Source: Rana temporaria | Lineage: Eukaryota; Chordata; Amphibia; Anura; Ranidae | NCBI RefSeq assembly: GCF_905171775.1 | Contig: NC_053494.1 | Coordinates: 129,258,824 to 129,322,823 of the forward strand | Reading direction: 5' to 3' | Length of the DNA stretch: 64,000 bases | Part shown: one piece after another, positions 22,759 through 32,743 of the stretch | How positions within the stretch are numbered: the stretch's first letter is position 1 | How the letters are laid out: the number at the start of each line of letters is the position of its first letter | Notes under the pieces: generated by a model | Database searches by the model: none | What the model was told of the DNA's origin: nothing | Seen by the model: only the letters and a program-made list of their open reading frames with translations | Program-made: the position numbers and the translations under genes

Positions 22759-23263
22759 TAAGAGCTGTTGTTTTGTGAGAATTTAAAGAAAGGCCTGAGA
22801 GCCAAGAGAACTGGTCCAATAAGGATAATAGATTAGGCAAAGTGACTTGGGGATTGGTGATATACATACAGTAAGGACATCATCCGCAAATAAGGCACAT
22901 TTATGTTCTTATTGCCCACAGTTAATGTCATTGATATTAGGATGAGACCGAATCCCCATAGCCAGTTGTTCGATTTCTAGTGCAAAAAGTAAAGGAGAAA
23001 GCGGAAAGCCCTGTCTCATGCCACGTCTGATAGTGAATTAAGTTGATTTGTAACCCCTTATTGAAACCTGAGCTGACGGAGAACTATATAGAGTTTTTAG
23101 TAGGGAAAGGAAGGTAGGGCCAAACCCAAAAGTCTCTAAAGTAGTAAATAAATAATCACAATTTACACTATCAAAGGTTTTATGGAGGTTTAATTATAGA
23201 AGTAGAAGTTCCTGTGAGAGGGGAGCATCCCAGTTGGCATGTAAGGCTGAAATCCAGGATCAG

Positions 23264-23510
23264 AACAGTGGTGTAGTGGCTAGCACTTTCACCTAGCAGC
23301 AAAAGGGTCACTGGTTCAAATCCTGACCACGACATGTCTGCGTGGGTTTCCTCAGGAGACTTGGGTTTCCTCCCACACTCCAAAAACATGCTGGTAGGTT
23401 AATTGGTTTTGTCCAAATTGGCCCAATGACCACACCAGCCAGAAAGACACTGGCTGCAAAAAGCGCCTTGAGGTGATTCAGTTTGCATCTGTAGCGCTAT
23501 GCAAGTCCTT
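23264..23510 (+). mobile_element. tRNA-derived SINE (V-SINE-like)
   Basis: The head resembles a tRNA: an A-box-like TGGTGTAGTGGCTAGCAC and a B box GGTTCAAATCC at 23313-23323. The body contains TGGGTTTCCTCCCACACTCC and ACATGCTGGTAGGTTAATTGG, sequence shared by many vertebrate SINEs. The tail carries the GCGCCTTGAGG segment. Polymerase III transcription would start at the tRNA-like head. Copying would depend on a LINE partner. Part of the tail is duplicated at 24280-24375. Confidence 0.8.
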
Positions 23511-23544
23511 CACTGCATCCTGGCCAGTAAGTGAGCTAGATTAA

Positions 23545-24002
23545 AGGAACACTAAAGGCAGAATTTTTTTTGTAGTAAAATAACCAACATGTTATACTTA
23601 CCTCCACTGTGCAGCTCGTTTTGCACAGTGTCCCCGAATCCGGTCTTCTTGGGTTCCCCGGCGGCTGTCTCGGCTCCTCCTCGCAAAAGCTTTCCACCTT
23701 TATGTGAGCGAGCATAGCCGCCGACTGTATCACTCGGCCCCGCCCCCTGGCGCGCCGCGTCATCTGCTGTGATTGACAGCAGCGCCAGCCAATGGCTGCG
23801 CTGCTATCAATCCATCCAGCCTAGCCAATCAACGGCCAGGCTGGGAACCGAAGAGGATCACATGGACGCGCACGGGACTTTCGAGGGGTCAGGTAAGTAA
23901 AACGGGGGTTTGGGGGGGGGACGGTACCGTCGGTTGTTTTTTCACCTTAATGCATATGATGCATTAAGGTGAAAAAGCATTTACCTTTACAACCCCTTTA
24001 AG
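23545..24002. mobile_element. Nonautonomous GC-rich DNA-transposon-like repeat
   Basis: The element starts near TTAAAGGAACACTAAAGGC and ends ACAACCCCTTTAA. Near its right end is a perfect 15-bp hairpin (23941-23973), TTCACCTTAATGCAT and its complement around ATG. The core is GC-rich. It splits a segment whose two halves rejoin as in 24280-24400, showing it inserted into the SINE-tail region. The superfamily is uncertain. Confidence 0.55.
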
Positions 24003-24460
24003 AACATCAGAATCTCCCTGCTCACTATGGTCATACGCATCGAGGCCCATGGGTAAGACTGCGTTTTTAAACAAGCTAGATTAAGAACTTTAGAATCTCC
24101 CTACTCACTATGGTCATACGCATCAAGGCCCACGGGTAAGACTGCATTTATAAGCTGGATGTCAAGCGGTTAAAACAACCCCTATGTGTTAAATGAAAAA
24201 AAAAAAGAAGTGTGCTCTGAATGACTGATCAGCATCCTTGTAGTTCATTCACATACTGTGCAACTTTCAAACTGACCAGCCAGCAAGACACTGGTTGCAA
24301 AAAGCACCTTGAGGCGATTCAGTTTGCATCTGTAGCACTATGCAAGCCATTCACTGCATCCTGGCCAGTAAAGGAGCTAGATTAAGAACATCAGAATCTG
24401 CCTGCTCACTATGGTCATACTCATCGAGGCCCATGAGTAAGACTGCGTTTATAAGCATTG
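24003..24460 (+). repeat. Tandem copies of the SINE-tail flank
   Basis: The sequence AGAATCTCCCTGCTCACTATGG recurs at about 24010, 24080 and 24395 with CATCGAGGCCCATG/AGTAAGACTGCG following each time. 24280-24375 repeats the SINE tail 23440-23535. The block appears to be a local tandem duplication. Confidence 0.6.
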
Positions 24461-25364
24461 TTCTAACGTTTGGTGCCCAACTGATTGATCATTATGAATG
24501 TACTGTGCTAAAAAAGGTATTAAGACGTAGAGCCAAGAGTTTTGTAAGGATTTTTAAATCCGTTGATTAATGAGATCAGGCGATAATTAAGGCCATCTGT
24601 GGTATCTCTATTAGGTTTAGAAATTACACTAATTTAGACCTTCTTTTTGTCCAGGGGGACTACTCCTCCATCTTGCAAGGAATTAAAATAAAGAACCATA
24701 TGTGCGACCAGTTGTTCTGATTTTTTTTATAGTAAATATTAGGGAGACCATCTGGTCCTGGCGAAGTGATGTTGTTTTAATGATTTGACAGATCTCTTCA
24801 GAAGTGAAAAGCTTATCCATAAGGTCTCTATCAGCCTCCTCAATAGAGGGGAGAGGAACACTCCCCAGAAAGTCCCTCGTTGATGAAGAAGCAGCCCTCT
24901 GCGGTTGTCCATATAGGTCAGCATAGAACTTGTGGAATTCCCAAAGGATCTTTTTTGGGTCTTGAGAAATATGGCTCCCGGCAAGTCTTAGTTTGGTAAT
25001 GCCGAATGAGAGCGTCTTGGAGTGAGCTTATGTGCTAGCAAGGATCCTAGGCGATCACGCCAAGTAAAGAACTTGTGGTTTGACCAGCATATTTGCTTCT
25101 CAGCTTTTGTGGTGAGACAGATGTTCTAGATGAGCTTGTTCAAGCTTAACTAATAAATCTGGGGATGGGGAGTTTTTATGTTGGGTGGCTAGAGCCTCAT
25201 AATCCATAGTTTTAGCATAAATCAACTCGTTGCAAGCTTTTTTTAAGCCTGGAAGACAATTGGATGAGGAACCCCCTGACAGACGCTTTGTGTGCTGCCC
25301 AATTGATTGCTGGGGTGGAATCGTCAGCTTTGTTAAGTTTTATCAAGAAATATCAAGACTGTAA

Positions 25365-25848
25365 GGCCCCGTACACACGACCGAACATGTCTGCTGAAAC
25401 TGGTCCGCGGACCAGTTTCAGCAGACATGTTCGGTCGTGTGTACGACCGATCGGACAGGATTCCAGCGTACATTTGCCCGCCAGACCGTTTTCGAGAGGG
25501 CAAATGTTTCTAAACTTGCTTAGAAACATGCCCGCTGGAATCCTGCCCGTCGGACATGTTCGGTCGTCTGTACAGACTTACCGTACATGTCCGAGTGGCC
25601 GCCATCCCTCGCATGCGTCGAATGACTTTGACGCATGCGTGGAAGCATTGAACTTCCAGGGCCGCGCACGTCGCCGCGTCATCGTCGCAGCGACGGCGCG
25701 GCCTCGTCACCGCGTATCGTGTACGCGCGGATTTCTGTATGATGGTGTGTACAGCCATCATACAGAAACTCTCCGGGCGGGCATGTACGCTGAAAACGGC
25801 TCCGGCGGACCGTTTTCATCGTACATGTTTGCCCGTGTGCACGAGGCA
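25365..25848. mobile_element. PIF/Harbinger-type MITE with TAA duplication
   Basis: TAA is at 25362-25364 and 25849-25851. Ends are GGCCCCGTACACACGACCG and the diverged right complement. Several internal inverted copies of GACATGTTCGGTCGT-type sequence occur near both ends and around 25545-25570. It is GC-rich and noncoding. It interrupts the L1 linker region. Confidence 0.85.
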
Positions 25849-26552
25849 TAAGATTCATTACTGAGGAGGGATTAATTTAAACGGCAATGTGACTTAGCTA
25901 TCTTAGTTGTCAAGTCTGAGAACTGCAATGTTATAGGATCATGGTCTCACCAGGGAGTAGAGATTATTTTAGCTGAATGTAATTTAGGTAGGAGTCCCGA
26001 AAGGAGAAAAACATGATCAATATGAAAGAAAGGGTATGGGCTCTTGAAGAATGGGAAAAGTCTCTAGAAATGTGTGGTTAGCATCCCTTCAAGCGTCTTC
26101 TAGATGGTGATACTATAGCAGCTGGGCAAATTTACGACTCGAGGAGGTGACCTAAATTAAACCGTGTGTGATTTGTCCATTATAAGGTCTAAGGCTAAGA
26201 TTGAATCACCTGCTAAAATAACACCCCCCTCAAATTCATTGTAGTAAAGAGCGAAAAAAATGCAGTTTGGTTCGTATTAGAGGCATAATAAACCAAAAAG
26301 GTCACCAAATTTTCACCCAAATAACCCTTAACCAGGAGGTATCGCCCATCCTTGTCTTTAATGAGTTTCAGTAAAGGAAAGCCGCCTAGATAGACAGAGG
26401 GCTACGCCCCTATTTTTTTCTGAGGCATTAGTAAGAAAACAAAATAGATGAACAAATTGGTAGTGAAGAAAAGGCCGCCTGCTTAACTACCCCACTGCGC
26501 TCAGCTGGAAAAAATACTAAGCAATACTAGCTGCTGCTATTAAGTGAATGAA

Positions 26553-27271
26553 TTGAAATATAGTATTTATGCGTATAATGACACCTATCTGTGAAACAGT
26601 GTATCAAAAAATATATATAAAGCAGCGCTTAAAATAAATAAATAAATAGAAAATACACATATAACTTAAAATTAAATAAGTAAATTGGTGAATGTACACC
26701 CTATATGTGAACCATACAGTGATAAATAGGACGGTTATATCTATAACCAGTGAACTAAAAGATTGTAAGTGAAACTAAAGTTCATAAGTGTTGGTTTCTT
26801 TTAGGATCTTCAAAGAATCTTCCACCACTTCAGAGTGTTTAGTGAATCCTCCACCCTTCAGAAATGCGCACTCACCACAACGATAGGCCTCACACTCACG
26901 TGCTTTGACATAAAAGCATAGACAGGATCACTCAGATCAATTGATAAGAATTCGTTCCACACAGTGTAATCCAAGAATGTTTCCACATAAATGGTGTGGT
27001 GGAAGATTCTTTGAAGATCCTAAAAGAAACAAACACTTATGAACTTTAGTTTCACTTACAATCTTTTAGTTCACTGGTTATAGATATAACTGTCCTATTT
27101 ATCACTGTATGATTCACATATAGGGTGTACATTCACCAATTTACTTATTTAATTTTGAGTTATATGTGTATTTTCTATTTATTTATTTATTTTAAGCGCT
27201 GCTTTATATATATTTTTTGATACACTGTTTCACAGATAGGTGTCATTATACGCATATATACTATATTTCAA
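26553..27271. mobile_element. Foldback element with ~280-bp arms
   Basis: The left arm 26553-26845 and right arm 26993-27271 are near-perfect reverse complements around a ~147-bp spacer. Arms contain AAATAAATAAATA runs. It interrupts the endonuclease coding remnant just after ORF2 codon 60. There is no coding capacity and no clear short target duplication, so the superfamily is unassigned. Confidence 0.8.
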
Positions 27272-27850
27272 GAAAACAAATAGGAAAGTCTATATCGAGG
27301 GGAAAATGAAGGGGGAAAGTGTGTCTCCTGTAAGGCTACAATATCAGCACCTAAGGATCGATAATATGTGAAGGTCTTAATTTGTTTGGATGGCGACTCT
27401 AAGCCCTGAACATTGTGAGAAAGTAGGCGGACAGTGTTCGCTACTCTAGACATGAGAAACTGTTGGTGTAAATATCAACATTTGAACTCATCCCTCCATC
27501 CAAAGTTCGAAAAATCCAAAAGAATTGGCTGTGTCTCCGGGTGACCCCCATGAAGGAACAGTAAAAATATTTAAAGTAGGAGCAGAGAAGAGAAGGGAAA
27601 AAGAGAAAACATTTAAGCCAGTGACCTCCCGGCTCCAAATAATATAACATATAAATGCAGGGTATTACTAGCATACAATAATTAAAGGTCAAATATCCCA
27701 GAGCCGGAGCTCTGAGTGCGGAGGAGTCTTCACCAAAACCAAGTAATGGGAAGAGTCCTTCAAATAGGGAGAGTGCATAGACACCACCCGGCACTGGAAG
27801 TATGGTTGGAAATGTAAATGCCCAATCGCATCTTATATAAAAAGAACAGT

Positions 27851-28551
27851 GGGCCATATTCTTAGAGATCTCCGGCGGCATAACGTATGTCTTTTACGTT
27901 ACTCCGCCGCAAGTTTAACTGGCAAGTGCCTGATTCCCAAACCACTTACCTGTAAACTTGCGGCGGTGTAGCGCAAGCACTCCTAATTCAAATGATTCTG
28001 GTAGGGGGCGTGGATCATTTAAATTAGGCGCGCTCCCGCGCCGATCGTAATGCGCATGCTCCATCGGGTAAATTACCCGACGTGCATTGCGCTAAATGAC
28101 GTCTCACGGACGTCATTTGTTTTGACGGTAACGTAAATGGTGTCCATCGCCATTCACGGACGACTTACGCAAACGACGTTAAATTTTCAAATTTCGACGC
28201 GGGAACGACGGCCATACTTAACATTGAGTACGCCACCTAGGGGGCATGTTTATCTTTACGCCGCGTATCGCTTACGGAAACGACGTAAAATCACTACGAC
28301 GAGCAAGCGTACGTTAGAGAATCGGCGTGACTAGTCATTTGCATATTCTACGCTGACCGCAAAGGAAACGCCACCTAGCGGTCAGCGTAGATATTACAGC
28401 CTAAGATACAACGGCGCAGGCCGTCGTATCTTAGGCATGTTTAAGTGTATCTCAGTTTGATAATACACTTAAACATAGGACGGCCTTAGAATCGGACTTA
28501 CGTCGGCGTATCTGCTGATACGCCGGCGTAAATTCTTTGAGAATATGGCCC
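27851..28551. mobile_element. GGGCCATATTC-type palindromic MITE
   Basis: Ends GGGCCATATTCTTAGAG and its near complement are flanked by AGT at 27848-27850 and 28552-28554. The interior is rich in ACGCC/GGCGT and largely self-complementary. The 3-bp duplication and sequence style link it to the 12937 and 56481 elements. It is noncoding. Confidence 0.78.
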
Positions 28552-28755
28552 AGTAACATTATTATTAAGCCTGTGGTATCACAGTTATGTGCAGGTTGGA
28601 CCTAGATTGTCTGGTCCTGTTACAAGAGCAAAATCTAGTGAACTAAAGCAGTTACATATAAGGGGGGGGGGGATTTGGAAAAATATGTGCAGTGACTAAT
28701 GTCCACAAACTAGCTACCGCTAGGAGGAATAATCAACTGACAGTAAACAGTAATA

Positions 28756-28983
28756 GGTAGATTCAGAGAGATTGACGCAACTTTGCGGCGGCATAGCTTA
28801 GCGTGTATAGGCTACGCCGCCGTAAGTTAGCGAGGCAAGTACTTGATTCTCAAAGTACTTGCCTACTAAGTTACGGCGGCGTAGCCTAAAGCGGGCGGGC
28901 GTAAGGGCGCCTAATTCAAATTTGTCTGAGGGGGCATGTTTTATGGTAATGAGGCTTGACCCGACGTGATTGACGTTTTTTTT
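28756..28983. mobile_element. Truncated GGTAGATTC-type MITE
   Basis: It begins GGTAGATTCAGAGAG like the 39439 element and contains an ACGCCGCCGTAAGTTA inverted pair. The matching right end is missing, so it is truncated near the ORF1 stop of the L1 remnant. Confidence 0.6.
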
Positions 28984-29716
28984 TAACTGCGCTTGTAAAT
29001 GTAGAAAAGGGGTAGGATTTGCTGTTATAAGTAAACTGGAGCTGTAAAGCATAGTTCCACCTATAGCTAATATTCCGTTCAATCAAGGGTGAAAGCAAAG
29101 GTTTAAGGAATCTTCGTTTTTGGATAGTGGCCTGGGAGCTGTCAGCACAAACTTGGATTTTGTAGCCGTTAATTTCAAGATCAGGGTGTTCTCCAGCACA
29201 GTGGTCATCAACCCTGTCCTCAGGGACCACTAACAGGCCAGGTTTTATGTATTACCTTGGGGAGATGCAGACTAAAATACTGCAATCACTGAGCAGCAAA
29301 TTATCTCACCTGTCATGTATTTCAGTTATCTTGCAAACCTGGCCTGTTAGTGGGCCCTGAGGACAGGGTTGATGACCACTGCTCTAACATAGCACATGAC
29401 CGCCTCCTTGACTCGGAAAAAATTGAGTTTCATGGTCACATCTCTGGGTGGTCCGTCAGGTTTTGGTGGAATAAGAGCCCTATGTATGCGATCGATCTCC
29501 ATGTGGATTTAATTGATATCTGGTACAGCAGATTGCATAAGAATAGGCAATGGAGGTAACCTCTTTTTCAGTTTCTCGAAGACCTCTAATACGGAAGTTA
29601 TAGCGCCGAGTATGATTTTCAAGGTCATTAATTTCCCTATAAGCTTCTTCAAGGTGGTCTTGTTTGCAGGGGGCCTGGCATTCCCGGACTGCCACAAATA
29701 TTTCATTGCAGCTCAA
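28984..29716 (-). pseudogene. L1 ORF1 remnant (coiled-coil/RRM-type nucleic-acid-binding protein)
   Basis: On the minus strand, INDLENHTRRYNFRIRGL matches the boundary between coiled coil and RNA-binding domain in L1 ORF1 proteins. PPKPDGPPRDVTMKLNFF follows, then after the MITE at 29199-29381 the frame resumes with GYKIQVCADSSQATIQKRR and the C-terminal IERNISYRWNYALQLQF. ORF1p coats L1 RNA and acts as a chaperone. It lies upstream of the ORF2 at 27453 in the same orientation, consistent with one L1. Frameshifts and the MITE make it nonfunctional. Confidence 0.72.
29199..29381. mobile_element. hAT-type MITE, 183 bp
   Basis: Ends CAGTGGTCATCAACCCTGTC and its exact complement are flanked by 8-bp near-duplicates CTCCAGCA (29191-29198) and CTCTAACA (29382-29389), differing by two transitions. 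Inverted ends extend about 45 bp. It disrupts the L1 ORF1 remnant. Confidence 0.85.
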
Positions 29717-30483
29717 TTAGTCACTGCATTCTGATGGCTTGTTCCAGATAGATCCAAGTCGGCCTGGGCCACTGAGGCTGCAGTGTTACTGTCTTTGTCG
29801 AATCTCCTTTTGCAGGGTTCTGAAGGCCTCCGAACGACCTGACCCCCTCTATGTGTACCACCCTTAGGGCCAGGAAATAAGGCCTGGCCTGTGAAAAGTA
29901 TCCTTGGATTGCGGTATCCCCAAATGCCCCCCTCTGAAACAATCCCAACCTACAACACTTTTTCGAAAAATTCCAGACCCTGTGGTATGGACCAAGTATC
30001 ATATTAAAGTTCTCTCCGATGTTACCTCAGACCTCTCGATCTTCTCCTTCGATCATTTAATGTCTCAACACAATGCACCTCCCTCACACAAATTCAGATA
30101 TCTTCAGTTGTCCCATGCTTTCAGGGCTCAGTTTCCACCAGGTGAGAGGCAGCTGGTGCAGTCTGACTTGGAGCGGATTTTGCGCTTTGACTGTACAAAC
30201 AAACTCACCTCCGTGCTATACGCACATCTCCTACGAGTCTCATCTCCTGAGTTGTCCAGGCTCCAGGCTCCACATCTTCTGGTCCTGCCCCCTAATTACA
30301 GTTTCTTGGTCACAAATATGTATGGAGGTGAATGAACTACTAAGTATATCTATACTTGCCTGTTGGGGCTGGTGGAGGACAAAGTGCCCAGGGTGGCAGA
30401 GAGAACCCTGTTGGATCTCTTGCTGTTCTATGCCAGGAAGTCCATCATCCTATGCTGGAAGCAGATAACTCCTCCCTCTGTAA

Positions 30484-30927
30484 AATATATATTTAGGAAA
30501 GTTAGATATTTTCCAGAAACAGATGGTGGTATCTCACAATCCCAGAAGACAGTAAATAAAAGAAAAAGTAGAGAGAGACACAACTCTCCCAAAGTATGAG
30601 ATTTTAGTGGGAGACACCAATTATGTTAGAAGGTGAGCACACTAGATAAATTTGATTGAAAAAGTATGAAAATGTATTACTGCCAGTTTTTCACTGCCAA
30701 GATCTATGTAATACTATGTAATAAACTTTTATGAATATTATTGTATTGTATTGTATACTAATGACATATTTGTATGTCCTGTACAGACCACATGAAACTA
30801 AAGATGCAAGGCCCTGATAGTGATGGAGATTGTCTAGTGTGCTCACCTTCTAACAGAATTGGTGTCTCTCACTAAAATCCCATACTTTGGGACATTTGTG
30901 TCTCTCTCTACTTTTTCTTTTTTATTT
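30484..30927. mobile_element. 444-bp insertion with ~90-bp inverted arms and 13-bp duplication
   Basis: CCTCCCTCTGTAA occurs at 30471-30483 and 30928-30940, and removing one copy plus the insert restores the L1 frame. Arms at about 30555-30646 and 30833-30922 are reverse complements with few mismatches. The long duplication suggests target-primed insertion or an unusual transposase. The family is not recognised. Confidence 0.65.
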
Positions 30928-31858
30928 CCTCCCTCTGTAAGTCTATGGAAAACACTTATCAATAATGTGATACCCTTATACAAATGTAGCACTACCCCTG
31001 AAGGAGCTGCTGGTTTGTTTTGGGTCTACGCTCTGACCATCAACCCCTGAAACTGTCTCGAACCCTCCCTTGGCACAACTGGTATAAATGAGAATTGTGG
31101 ACCCCACCAACTGCTGGGGAGCACAATATTTTATCACACCACAGTGAATATGTAAACAGATCGTTAGCTTGTGTTGCACTGGACCCACAGGATGACAGAC
31201 AGACCGTACACAGATTTGCACTTAACCAAAGGGACTTTACTTGGTAGACATAAAAGTAAAAGAACAAAGGTAAACAAGTAATGGACGACTTGCAGGGCCC
31301 TGCAAGAGTCAAAAAAGAAAATAGCAATGAATAAATGCAGGGTTAGATTATAATAATTATGAAGACCTGTGTAAGTGCACAGCAAAGGGATTCCTTCAAG
31401 AAGATATTCACACTGAAGCACCTCTTAGCCAGGCCTCACCCAGCTCTCACTGATAACAATGCTGTGCAGCTTAACCAGTTGCTGACGGCCGTACGACTTT
31501 GTACGGCCTCAGCGCGGCTCTGAATTCCTAACAGGCCGTGTTTTTACGGCCTCCCCTTTGCTCGTTCCCCGCGCGCGCTCACGAGCGCGCAGCGGGGAAC
31601 TACTGTCATCGCCGCGTCCCCTGGATACAGCCGCACACAGATCGCGGTAAATAGCCAATCACAGCGGCTATTTACAGCGCGATCTGGACAGCCAATGACG
31701 GATGATCTCATATGTAAACATATGAGATCATCTCTCATTGCCGGCGCTCTCTCCACACACAGACGCCGCGTGTGTGGAGAGAGAGTGAGTTGCAACATTA
31801 CAGTTACAGTGAAAGTTAAAAAAAGTGCCCATCAGCGCCCAATCAGTGCCCAATCAGT

Positions 31859-32460
31859 GCCCACCTGTACCCACCTGGTACCACCAGTGCCCACCTGGTA
31901 CCACCAGTGCCCACCTGGTACCACCAGTGCCCACCTAGTACCACCAGTGCCCACCTGGTGCCCACCAGTACCACCTGTGCCCACCTGTGCCACAGTACAG
32001 CCCGTGCCACAGTACCGCCCGTGCCACAGTACCGCCCGTGCCACAGTACCGCCCGTGCCACAGTACCGCCTGTGCCCGCCTGTGCCACCAGTACCGCCTG
32101 TGCCATCAGTACCGCCCGTGCCATCAGTACCGCCCGTGCCATCAGTACCGCCCGTGCCACAGTACCGCCCGTGCCACAGTACCGCCCGTGCCACCGTACC
32201 ACCTGTGCCACAGTACCACCTGTGCCCGCCTGTGCCATCAGTACCGCCCGTACCATCAGTACCGCCCGTGCCATCAGTACCGTCCGTACCGCCCGTGCCA
32301 TCAGTACCGCCCGTGCCATCAGTACCGCCCGTGCCACAGTACCACCTGTGCCCGCCTGTGCCATCAGTACCACCTGTGCCATCAGTACTGCCTGTGCCAT
32401 CAGTACCGCCTGTGCCATCAGTACCGCCTGTGCCATCAGTACCGCCTGTGCCCACCTGTG
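31859..32460 (+). repeat. Minisatellite upstream of the piggyBac transposase
   Basis: 20-bp units (CCACCTGGTACCACCAGTGC) occupy about 31861-31975. They are followed by some 25 units of 17-18 bp (GTGCCATCAGTACCGCCC and GTGCCACAGTACCGCCC). The 18-bp units preserve frame, which produces long low-complexity open frames on both strands. The array lies between the transposon end and the start codon, in the expected promoter or 5' UTR. Confidence 0.9.
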
Positions 32461-32705
32461 ATCAGGGCCCATCTGCAACACCTCAGTGCCCATCTGTGCC
32501 GCCTCAGTGCACATCTGTGCCGCCTCATCCGTGCACATCTGTGCAATCAGTACACATCTGTGCCGCCTCATCCGTGCACATCTGTGCAATCAGTACACAT
32601 CTGTGCAGCCTCATCAGTCCCCATCTCTGCCACCTCAGTCCCCATCTCTGCCACCTCAGTCCCCATCTCTGCCACCTCAGTCCCCATCTCTGCCCATCTG
32701 TGCCA
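32461..32705 (+). repeat. Second minisatellite, CATCTGTGC/21-bp units
   Basis: Repeats of TCCGTGCACATCTGTGC-type units are followed by four near-identical 21-bp TCTGCCACCTCAGTCCCCATC units (about 32620-32695). The array ends 40 bp before the transposase start codon. Confidence 0.85.
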
Positions 32706-32743
32706 CCTCAGTGTACATCTGTGCCACACACACACCGCCAGCA

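Larger units (their letters stand above)
20770..27453 (-). pseudogene. L1 ORF2 remnant (endonuclease, RT, C-terminal domain)
   Basis: ORF2 begins at 27453 with VRLLSHNVQGLESPSKQI and ADIVALQETHF, the N-terminus of the APE-type endonuclease that nicks the target. The frame is cut after about 60 codons by the foldback at 26553-27271. Endonuclease remnants continue at 25850-26520, the endonuclease-RT linker at 24570-25360, and the RT catalytic motif FADDVLTVCISP has its FADD at 22879-22890. The C-terminal domain is at 20770-21118 (LRWYLVPTQVAKCI, then FDTVVSRGQCII). Numerous frameshifts and stops are present. Compared with the L1 at 1232-4737 it is more complete but far more decayed. Confidence 0.78.
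20030..29716 (-). mobile_element. Old L1-clade LINE, minus strand, fragmented by insertions
   Basis: Pieces of one L1 can be followed in order on the minus strand: ORF1 (29716-28984), an inter-ORF region, ORF2 starting at 27453, RT motifs near 22890, the C-terminal domain ending near 20770, and a 3' region to about 20030. Insertions within it include MITEs at 21119, 22388, 25365, 27851, 28756 and 29199, a SINE-containing block at 23200-24480 and a foldback at 26553. No target duplication could be assigned. The 5' boundary may extend to about 29900. Confidence 0.78.

Noticed and set aside
23264..23335. Functional tRNA gene
   Set aside because: A and B boxes are present, but cloverleaf pairing is poor and a SINE body and tail follow; it is a SINE head.
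32486..32743. 86-codon N-terminal extension of the piggyBac transposase
   Set aside because: The extension translates CATCTGTGC minisatellite; the start at 32744 follows the array and begins a typical acidic transposase N-terminus.
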